Shown here: positions 1 through 11,200 of the stretch, one piece after another | Position numbering within the stretch: the stretch's first letter is position 1 | How the letters are laid out: the number at the start of each line of letters is the position of its first letter | Assembly: GCF_036669915.1 (NCBI RefSeq) | Contig: NC_089313.1 | Location: 283,585 to 347,584 of the forward strand | Origin: Pocillopora verrucosa | Taxonomy: Eukaryota; Cnidaria; Anthozoa; Scleractinia; Pocilloporidae | Length of the DNA: 64,000 nucleotides | Direction of reading: 5' to 3' | The notes under the pieces: generated by a model | Told to the model about the DNA's origin: nothing | Database searches by the model: none | Seen by the model: the letters and a program-made list of their open reading frames with translations, nothing else | Position numbers and translations under genes: made by a program

Positions 1-1299
1 CTTTAATTGAAACTCTTTCAACTCGTGCAAAGAATTTCACCATGATACCTCGAAGTAGTGGAAAAAGTGTACTTTGTTTTGGTAAACCTCTGAGTAGCCA
101 GAAGTATTAAACAGTGTTACAGTGTGTTGTTATCATTGTTACCATCATCATTTTTTCCACCGTGTTTCCTTTGCAAGCTGTGGCCACTATGGTGGTCATA
201 ACGTCATTTTCACCGTTTCATACTTTGATTCCGGAGACAAAACACACGAAACCTCTTTTTTCGCCAGCGACGCCTTCATTCTTTTTTGTTCGTCTCAATC
301 AGCCTTTTCACTCCTCTTCCCCCCGCTCATCCCTCTCACTCCCCCTCCCTCTCTACTGCCAAAATCGACCCGTCAGCCTTCATAATATTTGTGAATTAGG
401 GTGAAACACTTGATTACTTTATCACTTAACTGTCAGCTCCTAAGAAAGAGCCGTAGGCGCTAAAGACCACGCCTTTGTTATGACAGTCGACCTTTCCTTC
501 TCTCACTAATCGTGACTTATTAGTTTAGTCCTGTTGCAACAACGTGGACAAAACAGCTCTTGCAGCTTGGAGAAGTCATGGATTGTTTGTCATGTCGGGT
601 AAGACCAGAGGGTAGATGCCGCTAAACAAATGATAAACGTGCTCTCAGAAAGAACAGTTTCGTATGTCAATATAACTGGAGAAGGTTAAAAGGGAAGTAT
701 TTTTTTTTTCATAATTTTTACAAAGAAGTTGTCTACAGGTAACTAGCCTTTCCACCAATATTACTGATTTACGTTTCAAAATCACTATTTAATTGAATGC
801 CAATACTACCTGCTTTCAAACCACTTAATGCAGTCTTTTAGATCTTCATCCGCATTAATCAATTTTCGGGTCTCAGTTACCAGCGCTAGTCGACCAAACT
901 AATCATTAACACTTTTAACTTTAACATAAAAATATTGGACAACCAACCATTTGGTTACGCGAGAAAGAGCAGTTGAATTGAGGTGGCTAATTTGCTACAA
1001 GTTTAAATATTCAATTATTTTCTTTTCACATCCAATCTATGAATGCCAAATATGTTTACCAAGGTGTTCCATTTATTTTCGATCTAATGAGAACCAAAAC
1101 ATTGTGCTAAGGATGAGAGAGCTGGTAATGTTTAGCTTTACCTACCACTCCAAAAGCGGCACGCATTGCTACGAAATCCAAATACACGTGTCTTAAATTT
1201 GAACTTCGCTGTCTCGGTTCGGACATCACATTATAAAGAACAAAGAGCTGTAAAAACTCCAACCTTAGAGCACAGCAAAACTACATCTGACTGATCGAC
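1..1299. other. Upstream region, no gene recognised
   Basis: No conserved coding segment was recognised here. Short open frames at 114-404 and 951-1196 show no domain, no splice-compatible continuation and no resemblance to a known family. The last 100 bases are the likely promoter and 5'UTR of the EF-hand gene that follows. Confidence 0.5.
1232..1237 (+). promoter_or_regulatory. TATA box of the reticulocalbin-like gene
   Basis: A TATAAA motif lies 68 bases upstream of the start codon at 1300. This fits a short 5'UTR with initiation near 1260. It is a sequence match only. Confidence 0.45.
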
Positions 1300-3945
1300 A
1301 TGTTTCGTTCTTGGTGGTTAGCTCTGTTAATTTTAGGTATCACTGTGAGTTTTGCTTTCACGGAAGATGATCATTTGAAGCCTGGACATTCAGAAGATGA
1401 ACACGACGAAGACGAACACGATGAAGAAATGGCAGACCATGCAGACGAACAGAATCCTGCTGATGAGGAGGAAACAGAGGATGAGGAAAAAGACGACGAT
1501 AAAATGGAAGATGACAACGATGATGATGAAGAAGATGAAAGTCAAGGAGATGATGGAGGAGAAGATGAAAATGATCAAAGTCACCTTGAACACGACGCAT
1601 TTTTAGGTAAGTTAGCATTGCACTCTGGTAATTCACCTGTTCGCCAAGACACCTCTATGTAAAATACATTAAAAATCTGGCTTGATAAATATAATTCAAC
1701 CTGGCCTTTTTGGAATGAATTGAACTTTGAGAGTTCATAGCAAATATTAATTGGATACCTACTAAGTTTTTAAGTAGTATACTGGGAAAGGTGTTAGAAA
1801 AGAAAGGAGAAGGAGAGCTTTGTAAATTTAGAACTTGAGCTTTCCCAGGAAATATTTGTCAATGCAGCCATTTAGTTACTTTTTGAACTTCCAAGTTTTA
1901 CAATCAAGGGCCTCAAGGTTTTTCGAAATTTTCGGAGATGGCCTTTCTGAAAACTGGATTTGCAATATTTTTAAGGGAGTGTTAATTAATGGTAGTGAAT
2001 GTAAGCGTATGTGGCATTTAAGAAGAAAAAATTAAATAAGTCGCAAAACATTCCGCGCTAGGAGAAGGTTGAATTTAACCCCTGAACTTTTTTCATTGTC
2101 CTTCTTTTACTGTGCTCGTGCGATTAAAAATGCAAAAGTTAAATGTTACAAAACTGTTTTACAAACTTAAAATTCAGGTACAGGTATTGAGGGGAATAGA
2201 TTATGACACAGGTGATTTATTTGCTTCTTTGTCAGAGAAAATAACATCCGACGGGTAGGGACGGTATTGTAGGGGGCGGTGAAAGGAAACGTAGTGATAA
2301 AAAAGATAACTTAAGTTTTCCTGCGCCAATATCATCTGTAACTGAGATTAAAATTTTTATTTAGCCTCTCAAATGGTCTTTCTCAGCACTTCTCACTGTC
2401 TTATTGTTGAATCCTCTCAAACCCTCTCCAGGAGACAACTACACTGAATTCAAAGGGCTTTCCCCCGAAGACGCAAAAACCAAACTGGCGCAACTAATCA
2501 AAGATGAAGTAGATCTGAATAAGGACGGAGTGTTGACAGAGGATGAGATCAGACAGAGATTTCACGTAACTACAAAGGAATACAGGAAAAAAGAAGTCAT
2601 GGAAACCATGAAACAACACGATGAGGGTCAGTATATGCTGGTATATTTTAGCTCATACAATATATTAGCTGGTCACTCTTCTCACTGGTCACTGGTCAGG
2701 TGAGTTATAATTCTTCCCTGTACTAATCGACAACCAAGAGTTCTATGGGGTTTAAAATTAGGTTTAGCTTTTCCGTGGCGGACCACGCAAACAACTAGTA
2801 TATATATGAAGTTTAGTTCTAAACCAATATTTAGGCTTTGCGTAAATTAAACTTAATATTAGAACACTTACGTCTTTTTTTGGAACGGATTTATTCTATT
2901 TCCGACACTTCCATCCGTTTTCGAACGGTCTCGTTCGAGTTCGGACACTTCCATCCGTTTTCGGACGGCGCCGTTCGTTTTCAGACAGTGGACATTATGG
3001 TCCCGTTTTTGGCCGTTTTTCGAACTCTTGTGCCCGTTTTCGGAAGTCCGACTTTAAATGCTTGCGTTCATTTTCAGAAGCAACGGCACCAATGGTAATA
3101 TTAACTGCCAGTATTTGACGTACAAATTTGTTAACGTTTGTTGACAGACAAAGATGGCAAGGTATCATGGGAGGAATTCAAAAAAGGTCATTTCTCTGAT
3201 GATGGTAAAGATGAAGACGCCAAAGAACAAATGAAAGAAGATGAAGAAAAATTTAAATTTGCTGATGAAGATGGAGACGGGAAGTTAGACTTGGAGGAAT
3301 ACATGGCGTTTTACCACCCAGGGGTACGAGGAAATATTATTTTATTAAAGCCCACAATCCCTTTCATGAAAAAAAAATAATTAGGTCAAAATAGGCAAAA
3401 ATCATAATAATTTTATTTGTTTTGCAGGATAATCCAAGAATGACGGAATTTACCATCGAAGATAGCCTCAAAAAACACGACAAAGATAAGGATGGTCAAA
3501 TATCAAAGAAAGAATTTTTAGGTAAAAAAAATACCATTGAAGTGAGATAAACTACCCTGCCTGGAACTGAGTGAGAAAACTTCTCACCAGGCTTTTTCTG
3601 CTCCGGTCCTAACCATCCATCCCCAATGTCAACATTAGTATTTCATATTTATTTGTCAAATTTTATTGTGCAGCTACATTCAGTGATGTAAATGATGACG
3701 CTAAAGAAGAAATGGAAAAGGATTTCGCCAACAACTTTGATAAGGACAAGAGTGGCAAACTGGACAAAGAAGAGATGAAAAGCTGGCTGTTCCCAGATGA
3801 TGACTTCTCCACTGAAGAACCTAAAACACTCATAAAAGAGGCTGATGAAGACAAAGATGGCAAACTTACCATGGATGAGATTATGAAAAATTATAAAGTC
3901 TTCATTGAGGATGAGCCTGAAGATTCAAGCCACGATGAATTATAA
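1300..3945 (+). CDS. Reticulocalbin-like CREC-family EF-hand protein, ER lumenal
   Basis: Predicted calcium-binding protein of the secretory pathway. Coding exons 1300-1606, 2432-2626, 3148-3323, 3428-3521 and 3674-3945 join in phase to 347 residues. Residues 1-20 form a signal peptide. Residues about 21-97 are almost entirely Asp/Glu with some His and Lys. Six EF-hand loops follow, at about 130-141, 166-177, 207-218, 244-255, 280-291 and 315-326. All have Asp at position 1, Gly at position 6 and Glu at position 12. The second loop is built across an exon junction (g|ac). The C-terminus is HDEL, the ER-retrieval signal seen on reticulocalbins; calumenin ends HDEF. I infer a reticulocalbin rather than calumenin or Cab45, but the exact orthologue is not resolved. 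The first 1300-1660 open frame reads on into intron 1 and is not the true end. Confidence 0.92.
2880..3075 (+). repeat. Intronic CCGTTTTCG-rich segment with internal duplications
   Basis: Intron 2 of the EF-hand gene holds a C/G-richer stretch with repeated variants of CCGTTTTCGGAC. Two near-identical segments beginning CACTTCCATCCG lie 42 bases apart. It is unlike the AT-rich intron around it. Origin unknown; an open frame crosses it but shows no coding conservation. Confidence 0.5.
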
Positions 3946-4182
3946 AATGTGACTTTTTAATCAGGATAAATCCAAATTGTTCCGGGAAAAAACTAGTGGA
4001 GGATTATAAAAGATATTACTCTTTTGATTAGAACTCATAAACTAATTAATGACGTTTATCCTCTTAATTCTTGTTGATAGCTCCAATTAATTTAGTTTTA
4101 TTTACAGTCTAATAATCCAATTGTCTCATCAATGTCTCAGTGCTTTTTAGCACCGTCCCGAGTATCTTTCATTCCTATATAC

Positions 4183-4226
4183 AATAAATAAGGAAGTGGT
4201 CGGTTCTGACAAAAAATTCCAATAAA
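4183..4226 (+). terminator. Polyadenylation signals of the EF-hand gene
   Basis: Two AATAAA hexamers (4183-4188 and 4221-4226) lie 240-280 bases after the stop codon. The second is followed by a T/G-rich stretch, as expected for a cleavage site. Confidence 0.6.
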
Positions 4227-4249
4227 TATTGTCTCTGTTGTTAATTTTT

Positions 4250-5291
4250 TTCTCGAGGAGCCCGTGTCCGTGTTCTAATTGGACCTGAGATCGAGCAAAT
4301 GTTAGTTAACTGGTGATTGCACCTAGGAATTTCTTACAATCTTCTATAAATTCTCCGTAATAACAATCGACCTAACCTCAGTTTCCTAAAAGAATACGTG
4401 ACGAAGCCAACAAACGAACGAATAAATTTACATGATGAATCAGGGGCAGATCCTATGAATTCAGACGGGAGGGGAGGGGGGAGTGAGTGGAATATTTGGT
4501 TGAGAGAGCAACCTCACGCCACATCAGTAACACATATGCATCACTTGATAGACCCTTTGTCGAAATAGGAGAAAAAAGCCAAAAAATTCTCAAAAGTAAA
4601 AGGGCACACCTACATCAGCCCTTGTACAATAGTGAAGACTTTACTTTCCTTGGCGGTTTATCCGCTCATTTTTCCAGAGCCACGACAGTCAAAAAAAAAA
4701 AAAGGTACAGGTTAGGCCACAAACCGCGTGCATCGGGCCCTTTGTCTCCCACTCCCTTCCTTGCGGCAGTCCAGTGCCCAAATTATTCACCTTTCTTATG
4801 AGAGAACGAGGGGATGGACTTGTTAAGAAAACCAGCAGAACAATTTCTTTGCCTCCATACCCAAGAAAATATGTGATCCATAGCGATAATAAAGAGTAAT
4901 TTATTGGCAAAGATGTATTTAGTGGTCACTTGATGGCTGCACGTCCAAAATTTCTTTCTATTCTTGTGGAAATGAAAAATGAATGAGATTAAGGTTTCGA
5001 AGGCCTGCCTGATTTTCGGTATTGCCAGTAAAAGTTCCCGTTGGAAAACCGGAATAAATTTTTAAAATCATAACAAAGGCTTTTCTTCCAGGCCTCAGCA
5101 AAAAAAAAATGTACACATGTTTCTTTGATTATCTTTAGAACCCATTTATGGATTAATAGCCGTCAGGCTTATTGAGAAGTAATGGAATCTAATTAATTAG
5201 CCGAAAAATACCTTCTCCAATTGGCTTAAGACGTTCACGTGACTAAGTCGCGTTCAAAGTAAGCGCCGAGCAAGCAAGAGTTATCACCGGC
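4250..5291. other. Intergenic region and HDAC1 promoter side
   Basis: No gene was recognised. Open frames at 4487-4801 and 4689-4910 lack any recognisable domain. A palindromic E-box CACGTG at 5236-5241 lies 51-56 bases before the HDAC1 start and is a candidate promoter element. Confidence 0.45.
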
Positions 5292-8200
5292 ATGGCGTAC
5301 ACAACTACTGGCGGAAAGAAAAGAGTTTGCTATTATTACGATGGTAAGATACGAATCTGCTGTCAACGTCCACTTTGTCTCGAGGAAATGTATTCAAGAT
5401 GAGTTGTATGAAAATTTTCCCCTATTTTTAAGCGGAAATCATTGAATTTTGTCTTCGTGTCCTAATGTCTTTTTCGTGTTCCGAACAAAGGTGACATTGG
5501 TAACTACTACTACGGTCAAGGCCATCCCATGAAGCCACATCGTATTCGAATGACCCACAACTTGCTTCTTAACTATGGCCTGTATAGGAAAATGGAGATC
5601 TACGTAAGTATAAAAGCTAGACTTAGAGTTTGCGAGAACGTTGATTTAAAAACTGTCAGTTCTTTCATTTGAATGAAATGTCATTTCACCAATTCACGTT
5701 TCTTCATTTTAGCGTCCACACAAAGCAAACCTGGACGAGATGACTAAATACCATTCAGATGATTACATAAAATTCTTAAAGACTATAAGACCCGACAACA
5801 TGTCCGAATACACAAAGCAAATGCAGAGATGTGAGTGGCTAGAAAATTATTGAATGAACACACATGTGCTTTCATTTCCCTTTGCATTCTTTCAACTTTC
5901 CCGTGTTCAGTAGTTCGTGAGTTGTTTTTGTCGATGTGTTTACAAAGTCCTTTATTATAATACAGTTTTCTACATCATCGATACAGTCCTAGGTAAATTG
6001 GATATTCAAAATTATGAATTATATTTCAGTGGTTTGGGATTTACGCTTTAACTGAAAGTTTTTTGTCTTACTAAATTGTGAATTATAATAGATTTACAGA
6101 ATTTCTTGATTTGTAACGCCTATCAATTATTATGTACTGCTAGATGGATTTTTATTTTACTTTTTAAACCATTCTCCTCTAATTATCAGTGAGTAGCTTG
6201 GTGTGTTGTAAACAATATTGGTAAATTATGATTTGTTTCTAAAACTTATGGATTTTGAAAATAATTCACTCCAGGCTTAGAGTAATCACAGTGTCAATGA
6301 TGGAAGACACTTTTGTGCCATTATGTGTCATTTTATTTTGTATAAGAATTTTTGTTGTTCATGGTCTCTATCATTTTACTCTGCTGGCATTGGTTAATTT
6401 GTTACAAATCTTTGATTTAAACTCTCTAGATCATAGTCCACCATTAATTTTTTCCTAGAAGCAATATGGCTATTGATCTTTGTACATAAGGTAATTAAGC
6501 TAAATTAGGAAATAAAAATAACTTATTTGTATGGACTGTTTTCTTTATGTATCAGTCAATGTTGGTGAGGACTGCCCTGTCTTTGATGGTTTGTTTGAGT
6601 TCTGTCAGCTTTCAACAGGCGGATCAATTGGTATGTGAGACATAAAATTGTTCACTACAAAATTATCCTACTCTATTTTTATTTTAATCCACTAGAATCT
6701 TGAGTTGTAAAGTGACTGTGATAAATTTTATTATTTTTTGGGATATTTTTTCAGCTGGAGCAGTGAAGCTAAATAAACAACAGACAGACGTGGCTATAAA
6801 CTGGGCTGGTGGCCTGCATCATGCTAAGAAATCTGAAGCATCAGGGTTTTGTTATGTCAATGATATTGTTCTGGCCATTTTAGAGCTTCTGAAGTGAGTG
6901 TTGTTTTATTTAGTGTTATTATCTGAGTTTCCACAGAAGAAGGAAATGTTTAAAAGTATGAAAATTCCAAATTTGTTTACCAGGAAAAACTGTTGTTGAG
7001 AGTAAGGAGTAAACTGGAAGAAGTCCAAAAAGAATTATTTTGTTAATGTCCAGAAGGGCTTTATTTTTGAATGAAGTGTTTGCTAGCCAGTCACATTTCT
7101 TGTGTAGTGTTTTTTCTGAGTTTAAAAAATAACGAGAATGCTCTTCAAGCTAAACTATGGAATTGCTGCAAGTATTAGTTATAACTTGGTTAAAATTTGA
7201 GCCTGAAAAACAAATATAATGAACACTCTTCATCGGTTTTTACTTAGAAACATCTTCAGCTGCAGAGGCAAGCAAACTCTGTTGTAATATCTTATATCCC
7301 ATTAACAAAAACCCATAGTTAGCAGAAATGATTGGTTATTAAAGCCAATCAGATTTGAAACCAACTGTGGGGCAGAATATGTTGGGAGTTCCTTGACTGT
7401 CTAGTCTTTTTTTATTACATTCACGCACTGTGAGTGAGTAGATGAACCAGAAGTGTCATTGCTCATTTATTTCAACATAGTAAATACACTATTGAACATT
7501 GCATGGTCAGATCCAAGAAATGTGAAAGACTCTTTTGGGCTTTATAACCATTGCACTTTATAAATTGTAATTAAATCTCTTATTGTGCCAGGTACCACCA
7601 GCGCGTATTATACATTGATATTGACATTCACCATGGTGATGGAGTAGAAGAGGCATTCTATACCACCGATCGTGTCATGACAGTGTCGTTTCACAAATAT
7701 GGAGAATATTTCCCTGGAACTGGTGATTTGAGGGTGAGTAGTCAATGTTATAATGCATTGTTACCTATAAGATTTCTTCAAAATGTTTTTGGCAGCTCTC
7801 TTCACAGCAAAACAGTAGAATTCAATGCTTAATCTGCAAAGGAAGCATGGGAGATGATGAGGAGTGTAACTAGCTGCTTACCTTTATTTAATTAAAGTTA
7901 AAACTGCTTGGAGGGTCCATTCTTACTAATTGTTTCTCTTCATTTATTCACAGGATATTGGAGCAGGAAAAGGGAAATATTATGCTGTGAATTTTCCTCT
8001 TAGAGATGGAATTGATGATGAGTCTTATGAACAAATTTTCAATCCTGTAAGTTTCAATCAATGGTTTGTTTTGTCTAATTTTCCATTTTTTTCTTTGAAC
8101 TTGCTCTTGTAGCAAGTGATGATTGCAACTATTTTATCCAATTTCACTCATCAGGTTGTCTCAAAGGTAATGGAAGTATACAAACCAAATGCTGTTGTGC

Positions 8201-11200
8201 TTCAGTGTGGAGCAGACTCTTTGGCCGGAGACAGACTTGGCTGCTTCAATCTGTCACTCAAAGGTAGTGTCAGTGTTGGTATTTTAACAAAGATTCCAAC
8301 TTACACTCTTATTGTTACATTGGACTTACCCACAAATCAGCAAGCTACTCTTGGTGGGCCAGTCAAAGATGATTCAAAATAACATTTTAGTTTCTGCTGT
8401 CAACTGATTGTATACAAAGAGTGTAAATTGCTATCTTTGGATTAATTTAATCTCTGCATCAAGATTTACTTATCTGATTTACCATGATTTCTCTATAGGC
8501 CATGCTCAGTGTGTGAATTTTGTGAAGAAGTTCAATCTTCCATTGTTAGTTCTTGGAGGAGGGGGATACACAATCAGGAATGTTGCAAGATGCTGGACAT
8601 TTGAGACAGCAGTAGCTTTGGATTCTGATATTGCAAATGGTAGGCATAACTCTAACTAGAAATTTTGATTTTGTTGGTTTACATTTTAATCAAGAAAATT
8701 TCCCACAAATGAAAAAATGAAATTATTCAAAACATCTAAAATGAAGAATCCAGATTTGTTAACATTGTATGTTAACTAATTGTCTACATATTGTCTCTTT
8801 CAACTTAGTTGTATTTGTAGACAGTCAGAAGAACAGTCAATATTCTTCTCTTCTGTGCTGTTGTTAGTCTAGTTTAGGATTCGGGGAAGACTTTCAAGTC
8901 TCATTGTTGATGGAATTCCTGGATAATTTGGCCTTGCACTTTCTTCAGCTGTGTGTTCATTGTAAATAGCCTCCAAAGTTTAACATATAGTTCAAAATTT
9001 CTGCTCCTTCCAAATCTTCTTCTTTCTTTATTTCTAGAACTTCCCTACAATGATTACTTTGAGTACTTTGGTCCAGACTTCAAACTCCACATTAGTCCAT
9101 CCAATATGGCCAACCAAAACACAAATGATTACCTGGAAAAGATCAAGTAAGAATTAAGACTAGTTTTTCTCTTAAGATTATTTTTCCAAAAAAGCACAAG
9201 GCATATGTCATAGACTTCCTTAATTATGTTGTTTGTTTAGTGCTATGCAGTTCCTTGTTATGTGTGTTATAATCCAGGTTGTTGCCATGCAAACAGAGAA
9301 CATGTTCAGATCCTAACTGTATTGAAAATGTTGATAGCTATACAAATCTTGCTAATCTCGTACTTTTTTTTGTGTGTGTAGACAGAGATTGTTTGAAAAC
9401 TTGAGAATGCTTCCCCATGCTCCAGGAGTACAGATGCACCGTAAGTGAAAATTGCACCCTGATGAATCTTGCTTGTCCACCAGTGGGGTTTTTAATCTCT
9501 TGTCATGTTAATCTGAAGTTTCTGAAAACATAAGTTGATCTTCTTGGGACTAGTTTTATAGACGACTCCTTTGAAGAGTGGCTGTTCAGAAAAAATGCTA
9601 GTAGTTTGTAAACCTGATAAAAAAATCCCTAATGTGTGATCAATTTCATTACTTAAATGCAATTAATAAGTTCTTCTTTTGTAGGGAGATTTACCCTAAA
9701 TGGCACTTGTAGGAGACTTTTTTCTTTTTCTTCTGTATCAATTAACTGTAGTTTATTCAACAAAACCATGTTCACTTCTCAAGTAGTAGTAGTATGTAAT
9801 GAGGTGTAACAATCCATAACTTGTTATATTGATTTTTCAGCCATTCCTGATGATGCACCAGTTCTGGAGGAAAGTGACAATGAAGAGGACATGGAACCTG
9901 ACAGAAGAATAAGTAGTGAGTATTTCTTCCTAGAAAAATATCAATAATGTTATTATTAGTTGATCCAGTAGCAAATTCTCCAAACTTACATCATAAGAAT
10001 TGTAGGGCAGAGAGTAAGGGGAACTAGTAATGAGATCTTGGAAGTGAAAGGGTTAAACACTGAGGGGCATGTTAAGTTATATGTTCTGAAACTAGCTGTT
10101 TTTTTACTTTTTTTTTCCTTACAGTCCGTGCATCAGATAAACATGTTGCACCTCAGGAAGAATTGTCAGATTCAGAAGATGAAGGAGACAGCAGAAGAGA
10201 CATACAGGCACCAAAGGAGCCAAAGCGATCCCGCAAGCGACCCAAAGTATCCAGTACACCAGTGGAAAAAATGGTCACAAATGGTGTTGAAAATACTGTC
10301 AATGATGACTCAAAACCATCAGCCATGTCAAATGAGAACACACCCTCTTCAAAACCCAGCACCTCCCCTGTGGAGGAGAAAGAGAAACCCAAGAGCTCAA
10401 CAAGCACTCCCAAGGAGGGGTCCCCTCAGACAGTTGCTAGTGTTACATCTGAGATGTCAACTGAGCCACCTCCTGAACAAGAAGCCAGTAGAAAAAGGTA
10501 CACTTTTTTCCTTCTTTTATTTCTTAATCAAGTTAGTAATTTTCTGTAAAGCAGGTAAAACAGAGAACTACTCATCAGATCTTAAATCAGACATGGTTTG
10601 ATGCTACTCTGGTTTAAAGATTTAATGAATGTAACTGAGAAGCTACAATTCTTAGACCCAACATTTTGACACTCTTGTCTAGCGCCTTCATCAAGGGTGA
10701 TCTAATTGCTGCACCAAAAGTTCCTTTTATATGCTCACTAATGAGCTACCCTTTTTTCTGACGAGGTGTAAATAAGCTTCAGGAAGTAAGCTACCATCAT
10801 CATGCTTTAAAGGAGGTGGTGGTGCGGATATGCCAGCCTTCCAAACAAAGGCAAAAGGGCAGGTAATTAGTGAGCATATAAAAGGACCTCTTCTTGCAGT
10901 GACTAGATCACCACTGATGAGGGTGCTAGACAGGAGTGTTGAAACATTGGGTCTATGAATTGTAACTTCTTGGTTACATTCATTAAATCTTTAACCAGAA
11001 TAGCATGAAACCATGTCTGATTGTCCACCTGGTTGCCTTGTGAACTTTAACATATCTTGAGATCTTAAATGTTTATGGTATGAGGTGAACAATGAAGTGT
11101 TGGTAAGAATTAAAATCAGGTGCAGTTTTGTCATGCACTCTACTCATTTTGACACTCAAGGTACATTTGCTTTCCTGATTTTTTTTTTTTTTTTTTGGGT

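Noticed and set aside
114-404. 96-residue frame near the left edge
   Set aside because: No domain, no in-frame ATG at the called start, and pyrimidine-rich low complexity.
1358-1636. Minus-strand frames opposite the acidic tract
   Set aside because: They are shadows of the Asp/Glu-codon run in exon 1 of the EF-hand gene.
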